DNA of 55,202 nucleotides from an uncultured Clostridia bacterium (GTDB lineage: Bacteria > Bacillota > Clostridia > Oscillospirales > Acutalibacteraceae), in contig CALWIU010000010.1 in assembly GCA_944380845.1 (NCBI GenBank), positions 1-55,202 of the forward strand. The letters run 5' to 3'. The notes beneath the pieces were generated by a model. The model was not told the DNA's origin, made no database searches, and was given only the letters and a program-made list of their open reading frames with translations. A program made the translations under genes and the position numbers. Shown here one piece after another: positions 9,672 to 18,089 of this stretch. Each line of letters begins with the position of its first letter. Position 1 is the stretch's first letter.

Positions 9672-10874
9672 TCAATTTCCCTCAGGGACGAGTTTTTCCA
9701 AATCCGGGAAAAGACGCAGACTTCTTTTCAGAATGCCGTTCATGCAAGCAATGGCGGTACCATAATTGGTGAAAGGCACACCGGCATCCAGCGTGCTTTT
9801 CATGCGGTAACGCATTTCCCGTTCATTCAGCATACAGCCACCGCAATGGATCACCAGTCGATAGGCGGACAAATCTTCCGGGAATTCCCTGCCGGATGTA
9901 AAGACAAACTCCGGCTCTTTCCCCGTGTAGTTACGGATCCAACGAGGCAGTTTTACGGTGCCGATATCGTCACACTGACGGTGATGGGTACAGCCTTCGG
10001 CGATCAGGATTTTATCGCCGTTTTCAATGGATTTGAGCTGTGCCGCGCCTGCCACCGCAGCAGGCAGGAAGCCCTTGTAACGCGCCATTAAGATTGAAAA
10101 AGAAGTCAGAGCAATCTCATTCGGGGTTTCGCGGCTTACGCGGGAAAACACCTGACTGTCGGTGATGACCATCGTCGGCTTTTTGGCCAGCAGAGGCAGT
10201 GCAGCGGCAAGCTCGTCTTCTTTTAAAACGACGGCGACACCGCCGGCATCAAGCACATCACGGATCGTCTGCTGCTGCGGCAGAATCAATCTGCCTTTCG
10301 GTGCCGCAGAATCGATCGGCACCACCAACACAATCAAATCACCGGGATGAACCAAGTCCGCAACGAGTTTTCTTCCCTCTTCGTTGGTATTGACCAGACG
10401 GGCAATCCGCTCTTTTAAAAGATGGATGTTCTCACCCGTTTCCGCACTGACCGCGATCCCGTCATCAGGCGCGCCTTCCGACAAATCAGCCTTATTGTAT
10501 GCAATCAAGTAAGGAATCTCTTTTTTCTTGAACAGATCAATCAATTCCTTTTCCGTATCGCCCAAGCCCTTTGTTCCGTCTACAACCAAAACGGCGCAAT
10601 CACAACGATTCAGCGCCTGCATGGTTTTTTTGACGCGCTTTTCACCGAGGGCTCCTTCGTCGTCATAACCGGGCGTATCAATAATCACCACGGGTCCCAT
10701 GGGGAGCAGTTCCATTGCTTTGTATACCGGGTCGGTCGTCGTGCCTTTGATATCAGACACAACAGAAAGCTCTTGACCGGTCACAGCATTTACAACACTG
10801 GACTTTCCTGCATTTCTTCTTCCAAAAAAACCAATATGGATGCGTTCACCGGAGGGGGCATCATTTAAACTCAT
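9672..10874 (-). CDS. hydF: [FeFe]-hydrogenase maturation GTPase HydF
   Basis: 400 residues. HydF is the scaffold that carries and delivers the 2Fe subcluster to apo-hydrogenase. An Era/Der-type GTPase domain occupies the N-terminal part (GRRNAGKS at 18-25, DTPG near 66, NKAD near 127). The C-terminal cluster-binding signature CxH...HCxxC is complete (Cys295, His297, His343, Cys344, Cys347). I chose the ATG at 10874 (MSLNDAPSG), which gives 8-nt spacing from GAGG; an in-frame GTG (10883) and ATG (10877) lie just upstream. It follows hydG by 12 nt. Confidence 0.96.
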   Translation of the reverse strand: MSLNDAPSGERIHIGFFGRRNAGKSSVVNAVTGQELSVVSDIKGTTTDPVYKAMELLPMGPVVIIDTPGYDDEGALGEKRVKKTMQALNRCDCAVLVVDGTKGLGDTEKELIDLFKKKEIPYLIAYNKADLSEGAPDDGIAVSAETGENIHLLKERIARLVNTNEEGRKLVADLVHPGDLIVLVVPIDSAAPKGRLILPQQQTIRDVLDAGGVAVVLKEDELAAALPLLAKKPTMVITDSQVFSRVSRETPNEIALTSFSILMARYKGFLPAAVAGAAQLKSIENGDKILIAEGCTHHRQCDDIGTVKLPRWIRNYTGKEPEFVFTSGREFPEDLSAYRLVIHCGGCMLNEREMRYRMKSTLDAGVPFTNYGTAIACMNGILKRSLRLFPDLEKLVPEGN

Positions 10875-10886
10875 CATTATCACCTC

Positions 10887-12305
10887 TTAAAAACGAAAAT
10901 CTCTGATGCCTTCTTCTATTTTCTTTAAATGATCGGCACAAATCTCACGAACCTTTTCTTTCGGAATGTTCTGCAACTCCGATTGAATCAGTGCTTCGCC
11001 GACCCTTTTGGTGTCAGGAGAGGCATAGTCCATCAGGTATTCTTTCAGTGTCATCAAAGCATTGGGGTGACAGCAGTTTTGAATCTGCCCGGATTTGCAC
11101 AAACTCATAAAGCGGTCGCCGGTTCTGCCTTCGCGATAGCATGCCGTGCAGAAGGAAGGAATATACTTCATATCCATCAGCCAATGCACGACTTCATCCA
11201 GTGTGCGGTTATCGCTGACATCAAACTGCGCAGAATTATCATCTTCAGCTTCCGGTTCACAGTAGCCGCCAACGCTGGTTCTGGATGCACCGCTGATCTG
11301 GGAAACGCCGAGGCGAATGACCTTTTCACGAACGGCTTTGCTTTCACGCGTGGAAATAATCATACCGGTATAGGGGACACAAATGCGGATCAGCGCACAA
11401 ATCTTTGCAAAGGTATCGTCGTCAATCCCGTTATCAAAGGTAGAAGGATCGATATCGTCCGCGCGCTTAATACGGGGCACGCTGATTGTATGCGGGCCGA
11501 CACCGTGAACGGCCTCCAGATGCTCCGCGTGCATTAAAAGACCGGCGAATTCGTATTTATACAGTTCCAGACCAAACAAAACGCCAAGTCCCACATCGTC
11601 GATGCCGCCTTCCATGGCACGATCCATCGCTTCGGTGTGATAAGCATAATTGTGTTTGGGACCTGTCGGATGCAGCTTTTCATAACTCTCTTTATGATAG
11701 GTTTCCTGGAAAAGAATATAGGTTCCGATTCCGGCTTCTTTCAGTTTGCGGTAATTTTCCACAGTGGTTGCGGCAATATTCACATTCACGCGTCGAATGG
11801 CGCCGTTCTTATGCTTAATGCTGTAAATGGTGTGGATACATTCCAAAATGTATTCAATGGGATTGTTGATGGGGTCTTCACCCGCTTCAATCGCAAGACG
11901 CTTATGTCCCATATCCTGCAAGGCGGTGACTTCTTTAACGATCTCCTCCTGCGTCAGCTTTTTACGGGCAATGTGTTTGTTTTTCGCATGATAAGGGCAA
12001 TAAACGCAGCCGTTCACGCAGTAATTGGACAAATAAAGAGGCGCAAACATTACGATACGGTTGCCATAAAAATCTTTTTTGATCTGCTCGGCAAGATCAT
12101 ACATTTCAGCGATGATTTCCGGATCTTCACACGCCAGAAGAACGGACGCTTCACGATGAGGCAGACCCTTGCGCTCTTTTGCTTTTTCAAGAATCGCGCG
12201 GATCAGTTCTTTATTGTTCTTATTTTTTTCTGCATAGTCCAGCGTTTCCCTGATCTCTTCATCAGAGATAAACTCCTCCGCTTTTAATGATTTCGGATTA
12301 TACAT
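10887..12305 (-). CDS. hydG: [FeFe]-hydrogenase maturation radical SAM enzyme HydG (tyrosine lyase)
   Basis: 472 residues. HydG cleaves tyrosine to supply CO and cyanide for the H-cluster. The SAM-binding CX3CX2C is Cys96/100/103 (CVNGCVYC). The second, HydG-specific C-terminal motif CX2CX22C is present (Cys386, Cys389, Cys412). I chose the ATG at 12305 (MYNPKSLKAEEF) behind AAAGGA. It lies between the TM1266-like regulator and hydF. hydE, the third maturase, is not in this window. Confidence 0.97.
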   Translation of the reverse strand: MYNPKSLKAEEFISDEEIRETLDYAEKNKNNKELIRAILEKAKERKGLPHREASVLLACEDPEIIAEMYDLAEQIKKDFYGNRIVMFAPLYLSNYCVNGCVYCPYHAKNKHIARKKLTQEEIVKEVTALQDMGHKRLAIEAGEDPINNPIEYILECIHTIYSIKHKNGAIRRVNVNIAATTVENYRKLKEAGIGTYILFQETYHKESYEKLHPTGPKHNYAYHTEAMDRAMEGGIDDVGLGVLFGLELYKYEFAGLLMHAEHLEAVHGVGPHTISVPRIKRADDIDPSTFDNGIDDDTFAKICALIRICVPYTGMIISTRESKAVREKVIRLGVSQISGASRTSVGGYCEPEAEDDNSAQFDVSDNRTLDEVVHWLMDMKYIPSFCTACYREGRTGDRFMSLCKSGQIQNCCHPNALMTLKEYLMDYASPDTKRVGEALIQSELQNIPKEKVREICADHLKKIEEGIRDFRF

Positions 12306-12331
12306 TTTCTGTCTGTCCTTTCGATACAAAA

Positions 12332-12580
12332 TTATTGTTTGTCAGCATAAATGGTTTTGGTGTTCACGCCGGTAAGACGGCCAATTTTGCCGGAAAGCGC
12401 GGAAGTAACCGGCTGCGGAGCGTCAACGGCAAGACTGATAATGCTGACCTTTCTTTCTTTATAAGGTACGCCCATTCTGCCAATGATATATTGACGGTAT
12501 TCATGCAAAACAGCATTAAGCGCATCAACCGAATCTTCATCCGTCACAATGATACCGATCAGAGCAATACGGTTTTCCAT
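12332..12580 (-). CDS. TM1266 family hydrogenase-associated regulator
   Basis: 82 residues (MENRIALIGIIVTDEDSVDALN...). It matches the TM1266-type 'iron-only hydrogenase system regulator' family, a small ACT/NikR-C-like fold found next to hydrogenase maturation genes; its ligand is not known to me. The ATG at 12580 sits behind a strong GGAGGTG. It is the first gene of the TM1266-hydG-hydF unit. A terminator hairpin ends only 22 nt upstream of the start, so expression may be set by attenuation in the leader. Confidence 0.88.
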   Translation of the reverse strand: MENRIALIGIIVTDEDSVDALNAVLHEYRQYIIGRMGVPYKERKVSIISLAVDAPQPVTSALSGKIGRLTGVNTKTIYADKQ

Positions 12581-12602
12581 TGATTCACCTCCAATAAAAA
12601 AA

Positions 12603-12725
12603 GGAACCGCGCGGAAAACGCGGTTCCAAAATAACGCCAAAAAGCCTGCCGACACCGACAGATAACAAGGATACCGTATCTTCCGCCGCAAAGCCAAAGC
12701 GTTTTGGCGTCAGGAACATTTTGTC
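12603..12725 (-). promoter_or_regulatory. Folded leader with terminator (candidate attenuator) of TM1266-hydG-hydF
   Basis: Between the putative promoter and the gene, the minus strand can form a 10-bp long-range stem (12702-12711 with 12633-12642, one G-U). This encloses a further hairpin (12646-12661, 6 bp, 4-nt loop). A terminator follows: 9-bp stem GGAACCGCG / CGCGGTTCC at 12603-12627 with seven T before the SD. GTTCC at 12713-12717 can instead pair with the terminator's first arm (12623-12627), extending the long-range stem. Two exclusive folds are therefore possible. It does not match any riboswitch class I recognise. The simpler alternative is that the terminator just ends scfB transcription. 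Confidence 0.6.
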
Positions 12726-12731
12726 GAAAAT

Positions 12732-12760
12732 ATGATAGCATGGCGCACCAAAAAATGAAA
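12732..12760 (-). promoter_or_regulatory. Putative promoter for the hydrogenase maturation leader
   Basis: Minus strand TTTCAT, 17-nt spacer, TATCAT with an extended -10 (TGC before it). It begins just past the scfB stop and would give a leader of about 145 nt. The -35 is weak. Confidence 0.5.
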
Positions 12761-12776
12761 GTGCTAAAAAAATTGT

Positions 12777-14153
12777 TTACATTTCGTTTTCTGCAACTTT
12801 TAACATAATGGCGCATTCAATGCGTTTTTTGAACAATTCACAGCCGTATTCGTACACCCCGGTGATATCTCCGGTTGCATGAAAGGCGTTAGCCGCGCAG
12901 CCGCCGGAGCAATACATATTTGCCCAGCAATCGCGACATTCCTTATGCGCAAAAACATTACAGAGTTTAAATTTATCACGCAGTTCGGTGTTGGTTACGC
13001 CCGTCCAGATATCGCCCATGCGGTATTCCTTTTCCCCAACAAACTGATGACAGGGATAAAGATCGCCGCTCGGTGTAACAGCCAGATACTCGGTTCCCGA
13101 CCCACAGCCTGCAATGCGCTTGTAAATGCAGGGACCGTGAGCCAAATCAAGCATATAGTGATAAAATGTGAAGGGGCGGCCTTCTTTTTTTCGCTTCAGC
13201 ATTTCTTTTGCAAGGATCTCATACTGCTCTTTCAGCACAGGCAGATCCTCTTTTGTCAGGGCGCAGGGATCATCGGGGGCACAAACAACCGGCTCCATGC
13301 TCAGCTCTGTAAAGCCAAGATCTGCCATATGGAAAATATCATTGGTAAAATCCACATTTTCATGTGTGTAAGTACCGCGCATATAATATGTGCCGTTGGT
13401 TCGCTTTTGGACAAAACGCTGGAATTTCGGAACGATCAAATCATAACTCCCGCGCCCGGCATGATCGACACGGTGCCTGTCGTGCACTTCTTTTCTGCCG
13501 TCAAGACTTAACACCACATTATTCATTTCCCGGTTCGCGAACTCGATCACATCATCGTCCAGCAAAACACCGTTGGTCGTCAGGGTAAAACGAAAGTTTT
13601 TATTCTTTTCTTTTTCAATGCTTCGCGCATATGCAACGAGCTTTTTCACAACATCAAAGTTCATCAACGGCTCGCCGCCGAAAAAATCGACCTCAAGATT
13701 TCGCCTGCTGCCGGAATTTTCAACCAGAAAATCCAGCGCCCGTTTTCCGGTTTCAAAGCTCATCAATGCCTGCTGTCCTTTGTATTTTCCCTGCCCGGCA
13801 AAGCAATAATCACAACACAAATTGCAGGTGTGCGCAACATGAAGACAAAGGGCTTTAATGACCGTGGGTCGGTTCTTCAGCGTTTGGGCGGTAATTTCAG
13901 CTTCTTTGGGATCGGAAAACAGTTTGCCCTGTGCTTTCAGCTCTTCCACATCCGCAAGACAATCTTCCACATCCTGCTTTGTTACATCGGGACGATCTTT
14001 GTATTTATCAAGAATATAGGAAAGGATCTCTTCCCGCGAAGAAATCGGGTACCGTTCAATGATATCATAGGCAACTTCGTCCACCGAATGAACCGATCCA
14101 CTGTAGGTATCCAAAACGATACAATACCCATTGAGTTTATATTGATGCACCAT
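12777..14153 (-). CDS. scfB: SCIFF (six-cysteine peptide) radical SAM maturase
   Basis: 458 residues. This family makes thioether crosslinks in the six-cysteine SCIFF peptide. An N-terminal segment of about 80 residues looks like the peptide-binding PqqD/RRE domain. The radical SAM cluster is CX3CX2C at Cys110/114/117, followed by FFGGEPLMNFD. The C-terminal SPASM region has many cysteines (CGSG, YPCHQF, CRDCWANMYCSGGC) for auxiliary clusters. It follows the peptide gene scfA by 87 nt, with a hairpin between them. The start MVHQYKLNGYCIVLD aligns with the usual beginning of the family. Confidence 0.95.
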   Translation of the reverse strand: MVHQYKLNGYCIVLDTYSGSVHSVDEVAYDIIERYPISSREEILSYILDKYKDRPDVTKQDVEDCLADVEELKAQGKLFSDPKEAEITAQTLKNRPTVIKALCLHVAHTCNLCCDYCFAGQGKYKGQQALMSFETGKRALDFLVENSGSRRNLEVDFFGGEPLMNFDVVKKLVAYARSIEKEKNKNFRFTLTTNGVLLDDDVIEFANREMNNVVLSLDGRKEVHDRHRVDHAGRGSYDLIVPKFQRFVQKRTNGTYYMRGTYTHENVDFTNDIFHMADLGFTELSMEPVVCAPDDPCALTKEDLPVLKEQYEILAKEMLKRKKEGRPFTFYHYMLDLAHGPCIYKRIAGCGSGTEYLAVTPSGDLYPCHQFVGEKEYRMGDIWTGVTNTELRDKFKLCNVFAHKECRDCWANMYCSGGCAANAFHATGDITGVYEYGCELFKKRIECAIMLKVAENEM

Positions 14154-14200
14154 AAGGGATCAACATCCTTTGTGATTAAATTTTCTTTATACTCACAAAA

Positions 14201-14225
14201 ACGCCCGTACCATTTGTACGGGCGT
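14201..14225 (-). terminator. Hairpin between scfA and scfB
   Basis: Perfect 10-bp stem ACGCCCGTAC / GTACGGGCGT with a 5-nt loop, then TTTT on the minus strand. It lies 15 nt after the scfA stop. With only a short T-run, partial termination is likely, which would keep peptide message above maturase message. Confidence 0.8.
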
Positions 14226-14240
14226 TTTGAATCCGTTTTT

Positions 14241-14387
14241 TTATTTATTTGTTTTCTCGCAGGGCTGATTGGCAACGCCGCAGGAAGTTTTGCATGCAGA
14301 CTGGCAGGAAGTCTGGCACTCACCGCAGCCGCCGTTTTTAACACTCTGGGAAAGATCACGGGTTTGCATGGTTTTAATGCGTTTCAT
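14241..14387 (-). CDS. scfA: SCIFF precursor peptide (six cysteines in forty-five)
   Basis: 48 residues, found by reading the gap upstream of scfB. It begins MKRIKTMQTRDLSQSVK (leader) and ends in a Cys-rich core with cysteines at 21, 24, 28, 32, 36 and 43 (GGCGECQTSCQSACKTSC then VANQPC). This is the near-invariant SCIFF pattern of clostridia, a ribosomally made, thioether-modified peptide of uncertain role. The ATG follows AAGGAG. An exact consensus promoter lies 35 nt upstream. Confidence 0.97.
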   Translation of the reverse strand: MKRIKTMQTRDLSQSVKNGGCGECQTSCQSACKTSCGVANQPCEKTNK

Positions 14388-14421
14388 ATAAAAAACTCCT
14401 TATCGTTAATGTGTCAATTTC

Positions 14422-14450
14422 ATTATACGACATCAGCCAAAACTTGTCAA
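14422..14450 (-). promoter_or_regulatory. Consensus sigma-A promoter of scfA
   Basis: Minus strand TTGACA, 17-nt spacer, TATAAT, an exact match, 35 nt from the scfA ATG. It suggests strong constitutive expression of the SCIFF peptide. Confidence 0.92.
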
Positions 14451-14492
14451 GTCAGGAAGATTGAAAAAACCCCGCAAATCAGCAAAAGAAGG

Positions 14493-14521
14493 TTGCAATC
14501 AAAAAACGCATATGTTATAAT
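14493..14521 (+). promoter_or_regulatory. Promoter of the GH28-like gene
   Basis: TTGCAA, 17-nt spacer, TATAAT, 30 nt upstream of the GH28-like ATG and divergent from the scfA promoter. Confidence 0.82.
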
Positions 14522-14550
14522 CACATTGAAGAAATAAAGGAGAACAATAT

Positions 14551-15909
14551 ATGTATTACTACCCGGAAGACTACGGAGCGAAAGGCGACGGAGCAACAAA
14601 CGATTGCGCCGCCCTGCAAAAATGCATTGACGATTGCGAAAGAAACGGCGGCGGAACGGTTTTACTGCAAAGCGGCAAGGTGTACTATACAGACAGTCTG
14701 CGGCTGAAAAAGAATATTGAACTTCATTTGCAAAAGGGATCCCGGCTGAAAGCCACTTCGGATATTCACGGCTATATTCGTCCGTGCGAGCAAATAAACG
14801 ACCCGAAAACGGCAAAAATTGGCAATCCTGTCACCGGCAAGCCATCTTTTGTGTTTCTTTACGGCTATGAAGCGGATGGTGTATCCATAACCGGCGAAGG
14901 GGTAATCGATGCAAACGGTCATAGTTTTGTCAAGCGGAAAGATCAATATTATGTCACCGGCGATTTTTATCCGCGCCCGACGGTTATCTATATTGAAAAA
15001 AGCAATCATATCACTTTTCGCGACATTACCATTACAGATGCGCCTTTTTGGACGCTTCATCCCGCCGGGTGCGACGATGTTCTGATTTCACAAATCAGAA
15101 TTCTCAATGACCTGGATGTAGCGAATTCAGACGGCATTGATCCGGATCATTGCACCAATGTTCGCATTCTCGGTTGCCATATCGAGTGTGCGGACGACTG
15201 CATCTGTTTAAAAACAAGCAAAGGAAATGCCGAATACGGTCCCTGCGAAAACATACGAATTGCTGACTGCACGCTGATATCCACTTCAGCTGCGATTAAA
15301 ATCGGCACCGAAGGTGTTGATGATTTTCGCAACATCTCCGTTTCCGGCTGTATCATTTCCCGCAGCAACCGGGGACTTTCCATTCAGATCCGTGACAACG
15401 GCAATGTTGAAAATGTTTCCTACAGCGACTGCATAATTGAAACGCGGCGCTTCTGCCCTGACTGGTGGGGCACGGCAGAACCGATCGTCATAACCAGTTT
15501 TAACCGGGACGAGACGACCAGAAGCGGAACCATTCAAAATATTCGCTTCCGCAACATTACCTGCAAGGGCGAAAACGGAATTCTCCTGCACGGCGGCGAG
15601 GAACACAAGATCAAAAATGTTCATTTTTCCGATGTGCACATCATGCTTTCCAAAACAAGCAAATGGCCCTGTGGCTTATATGATCTGCGCCCCTGCCTGC
15701 AATACGGCGTAGAAAAAGCCAAAAACGCCTGCTTTTTTCTCAGAGGGTGCGACGACATTTATATTCAGGATTGCTCTGCCGGTTTTGGAACCGTATGCAG
15801 CGAATATGCCCATGGATTGGATGCAAAAGATGTAAAGTCCCTGACATATGACCGTTTTACCTGCTCCCCCGCAGCACCGGAATTTGAAGCAATCAAAACT
15901 GACAACTGA
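14551..15909 (+). CDS. Glycoside hydrolase family 28-like (polygalacturonase-type) protein
   Basis: 452 residues without a signal peptide. The N-terminus DYGAKGDGATNDCAALQKCIDDC is the typical start of right-handed beta-helix GH28 enzymes, and repeated beta-helix rungs (FRDITITDAPFWTLHPAGC, VLISQIRILND) follow. Two acidic GH28 motifs are present: NSDGIDP (canonical NTD) and ADDCICLK (canonical DD). The usual GHG motif is replaced by SAAIKIGTE, as in divergent members, so activity on a pectic or related polymer is inference. AAGGAG SD. The CotH gene follows after 58 nt, with a small ATCATGG/CCATGAT inverted repeat at 15918-15934. Confidence 0.85.
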   Translation: MYYYPEDYGAKGDGATNDCAALQKCIDDCERNGGGTVLLQSGKVYYTDSLRLKKNIELHLQKGSRLKATSDIHGYIRPCEQINDPKTAKIGNPVTGKPSFVFLYGYEADGVSITGEGVIDANGHSFVKRKDQYYVTGDFYPRPTVIYIEKSNHITFRDITITDAPFWTLHPAGCDDVLISQIRILNDLDVANSDGIDPDHCTNVRILGCHIECADDCICLKTSKGNAEYGPCENIRIADCTLISTSAAIKIGTEGVDDFRNISVSGCIISRSNRGLSIQIRDNGNVENVSYSDCIIETRRFCPDWWGTAEPIVITSFNRDETTRSGTIQNIRFRNITCKGENGILLHGGEEHKIKNVHFSDVHIMLSKTSKWPCGLYDLRPCLQYGVEKAKNACFFLRGCDDIYIQDCSAGFGTVCSEYAHGLDAKDVKSLTYDRFTCSPAAPEFEAIKTDN

Positions 15910-15967
15910 CAAATCACATCATGGAATCCATGATAGACAAATCATTATGAATATTGGAGATGAGGAA

Positions 15968-17971
15968 GTGCGCAAGTCAATAAAAACTTTTATTACCCTG
16001 CTTTTTGCCCTGTTTCTTTTTTCCGCGTTATATCTGTCAACATCTGCGGCGGACACCGGGATTAGCTGTTTTTCAGCCGTTCCCCTAACCTTTGCCGATC
16101 AGGAAAATTCTTCTGAAATCAAATGGTACCGCAGCAACGCGGACGGAAAGCACTATTTATTGCTCCCCTCCGGGACCGATCTGACTTCACTGGAAATTCG
16201 CTTTGACGCTTCCGCTCCTGTTGTCTGCAACGGTGTTACCCTGACCAGCGGAGAAAAAACCGGTGTTTTTGCATCTGGCGGTGAATTTCTTCTGGAATGT
16301 GCCGATCAGCAATACCCTGTCGTCGTCATTGTTTCCGATCCGGTTGCAACCATTTATATCGATACGGAATCCGGCTCGCTGGACGCCGTTCATGCCGACA
16401 AAGATCACAAGGAATCCGGCACAGCGCTTATTTATGATAAAAACGGCGAAGTTGAATATGACGGACTTCTTGACTACATCAAGGGACGCGGAAATACGAC
16501 ATGGACCGCAGACAAAAAGCCATATAATATCAAACTGGAAGACAAGGAAAACCTGTTTGATTTGGGAAAAAGCAAAAAATGGTGTTTGCTCGCCAATCGT
16601 TCGGACGGAACCATGATACGCAATCAGCTTTCCTTTGATTTTGCTGAACAGCTTGGCGTGCCGTACACCTCCGGCACCGAACAATTTAATTTCTATATCA
16701 ACGGCGAGTATCAGGGGCTGTATCTGATTACGGAAAAAGTAGAGATCGATGATAATCGCATTGAAATTTACGATTTGGAATCAGAAACAGAGGATGTCAA
16801 CGATGCTGATTTAGAAACCTATCCGCTGGGCGGCGCGCAAAAAAGCATGATATGGAACACGATAAAATATGCCAATATTCCGAACAACCCGGAAAATATT
16901 ACCGGCGGTTATCTTTTGGAGTTGGAGAAGCTTTATCGGTATCCCCAGGAAGCCTCCGGATTTGTTACAAAGATCGGTCAGGCGGTCGTTGTAAAAGAAC
17001 CGGAATTTGCCTCCAAACAACAGGTGCAGTATATTTCTGCCTATTACTCCGAATTTGAAGATGCGCTGTATTCTCCCACAGGATATAACGGTCTGGGCAA
17101 GCATTATTCAGAATATATCGATGTTGAATCGCTTGCGCAAATGTACATACTGGACGAGTTTACGATGAACTTTGACGGGTGCAGTTCCAGCTTTTTCCTG
17201 TCCAAAGATATCGGCGGCAAACTCGTTTGCGGTCCGTTATGGGATTTTGATCTGGCGTTCGGCTGCATGGCGCCGAATGATCTGATCAATCATGTGCCGA
17301 TCGTCGGCGATACCAATAATTTGTATATCAAAACCTGTTTCATCGGCAACCACAACGAGGGAAAATTCGGTTTACTGGCACAAGCCTATATGCACGAAGA
17401 CTTTCAACAGCTTGTTTCCCAAATCTGGGAAGAAAAGGTTGTTCCCTATTTTGACGCTTTACAGGATAAAGTTTTTACCTACGGTGACGCCATCGAAACA
17501 GCTTATGTCATGGATAGCATTGTTTGGAACAACACAACCGATGCGAACGCGATCAAGAGTTCACATGATTCACAGCTGACCTCTGTTAAAGAGTTTATTC
17601 AAAGACGAATTGCCATTTTAGACGACGCGTTTAGCGCTGACACCTTCTATCTTAAGTACGATGTAGGTGATTACGCAAAAAGCATTGTCTTTGACAATAC
17701 CCGATTCAAGACAGGTCAAGTCGGCACCGTAAAGGGGCTTGAAGAAAATCCGACTTATGACTATATGAAATTCACGGGCTGGAATGACAAGCCGGACGGA
17801 AGCGGAAACAGCTATCAACCCGGCGACTCCATTGTAATAGACGGCAACACCACATTGTATGCGCAATGGGATACGGACAATGATATCCAACAGATGTTCA
17901 AGCATATTCTTGAACTGATCCGGAAGATATTTGAGCAAATCCAGCGCATGTTTGAGCTTCTGTTCATCTGA
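15968..17971 (+). CDS. Secreted CotH-family kinase-like protein with InlB-type B-repeat
   Basis: 667 residues from a GTG start at 15968, chosen because GGAG lies 8 nt upstream and the product then opens with a signal peptide (VRKSIKTFITLLFALFLFSA). An upstream ATG at 15947 lacks an SD. The CotH domain spans about residues 110-510, with GRGNTTW, KPYNIKLEDK, LLANRSDGTMIRNQL, YINGEYQGLYLITE, GGYLLELE and PLWDFDLAFG. CotH proteins are protein kinases in spore coats, but secreted versions exist in many gut clostridia. A Listeria-Bacteroides (Flg_new) repeat follows near 555-640, then an amphipathic helix tail (MFKHILELIRKIFEQIQRMF). The substrate is unknown. Confidence 0.88.
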   Translation: MRKSIKTFITLLFALFLFSALYLSTSAADTGISCFSAVPLTFADQENSSEIKWYRSNADGKHYLLLPSGTDLTSLEIRFDASAPVVCNGVTLTSGEKTGVFASGGEFLLECADQQYPVVVIVSDPVATIYIDTESGSLDAVHADKDHKESGTALIYDKNGEVEYDGLLDYIKGRGNTTWTADKKPYNIKLEDKENLFDLGKSKKWCLLANRSDGTMIRNQLSFDFAEQLGVPYTSGTEQFNFYINGEYQGLYLITEKVEIDDNRIEIYDLESETEDVNDADLETYPLGGAQKSMIWNTIKYANIPNNPENITGGYLLELEKLYRYPQEASGFVTKIGQAVVVKEPEFASKQQVQYISAYYSEFEDALYSPTGYNGLGKHYSEYIDVESLAQMYILDEFTMNFDGCSSSFFLSKDIGGKLVCGPLWDFDLAFGCMAPNDLINHVPIVGDTNNLYIKTCFIGNHNEGKFGLLAQAYMHEDFQQLVSQIWEEKVVPYFDALQDKVFTYGDAIETAYVMDSIVWNNTTDANAIKSSHDSQLTSVKEFIQRRIAILDDAFSADTFYLKYDVGDYAKSIVFDNTRFKTGQVGTVKGLEENPTYDYMKFTGWNDKPDGSGNSYQPGDSIVIDGNTTLYAQWDTDNDIQQMFKHILELIRKIFEQIQRMFELLFI

Positions 17972-18030
17972 TTTTCATCACACCGGCAAACTTTCATGGT
18001 TCTGCCGGTCATATGAACACTTAGCAAAAA

Positions 18031-18058
18031 GTACGCCCCTCAGGATTGAGGGGCGTAC
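18031..18058. terminator. Bidirectional terminator between the CotH gene and serA
   Basis: Perfect 12-bp stem GTACGCCCCTCA / TGAGGGGCGTAC with a 4-nt loop. T-runs lie on both strands (ACTTTTATT on plus, TTTTT on minus), separating convergent genes. Confidence 0.9.
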
Positions 18059-18089
18059 ACTTTTATTACAACCATATAAAAAGCGATTA

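Noticed and set aside
11637..12287. 216-codon plus-strand frame
   Set aside because: Antisense to hydG; its hydrophobic look comes from the reverse of charged codons.
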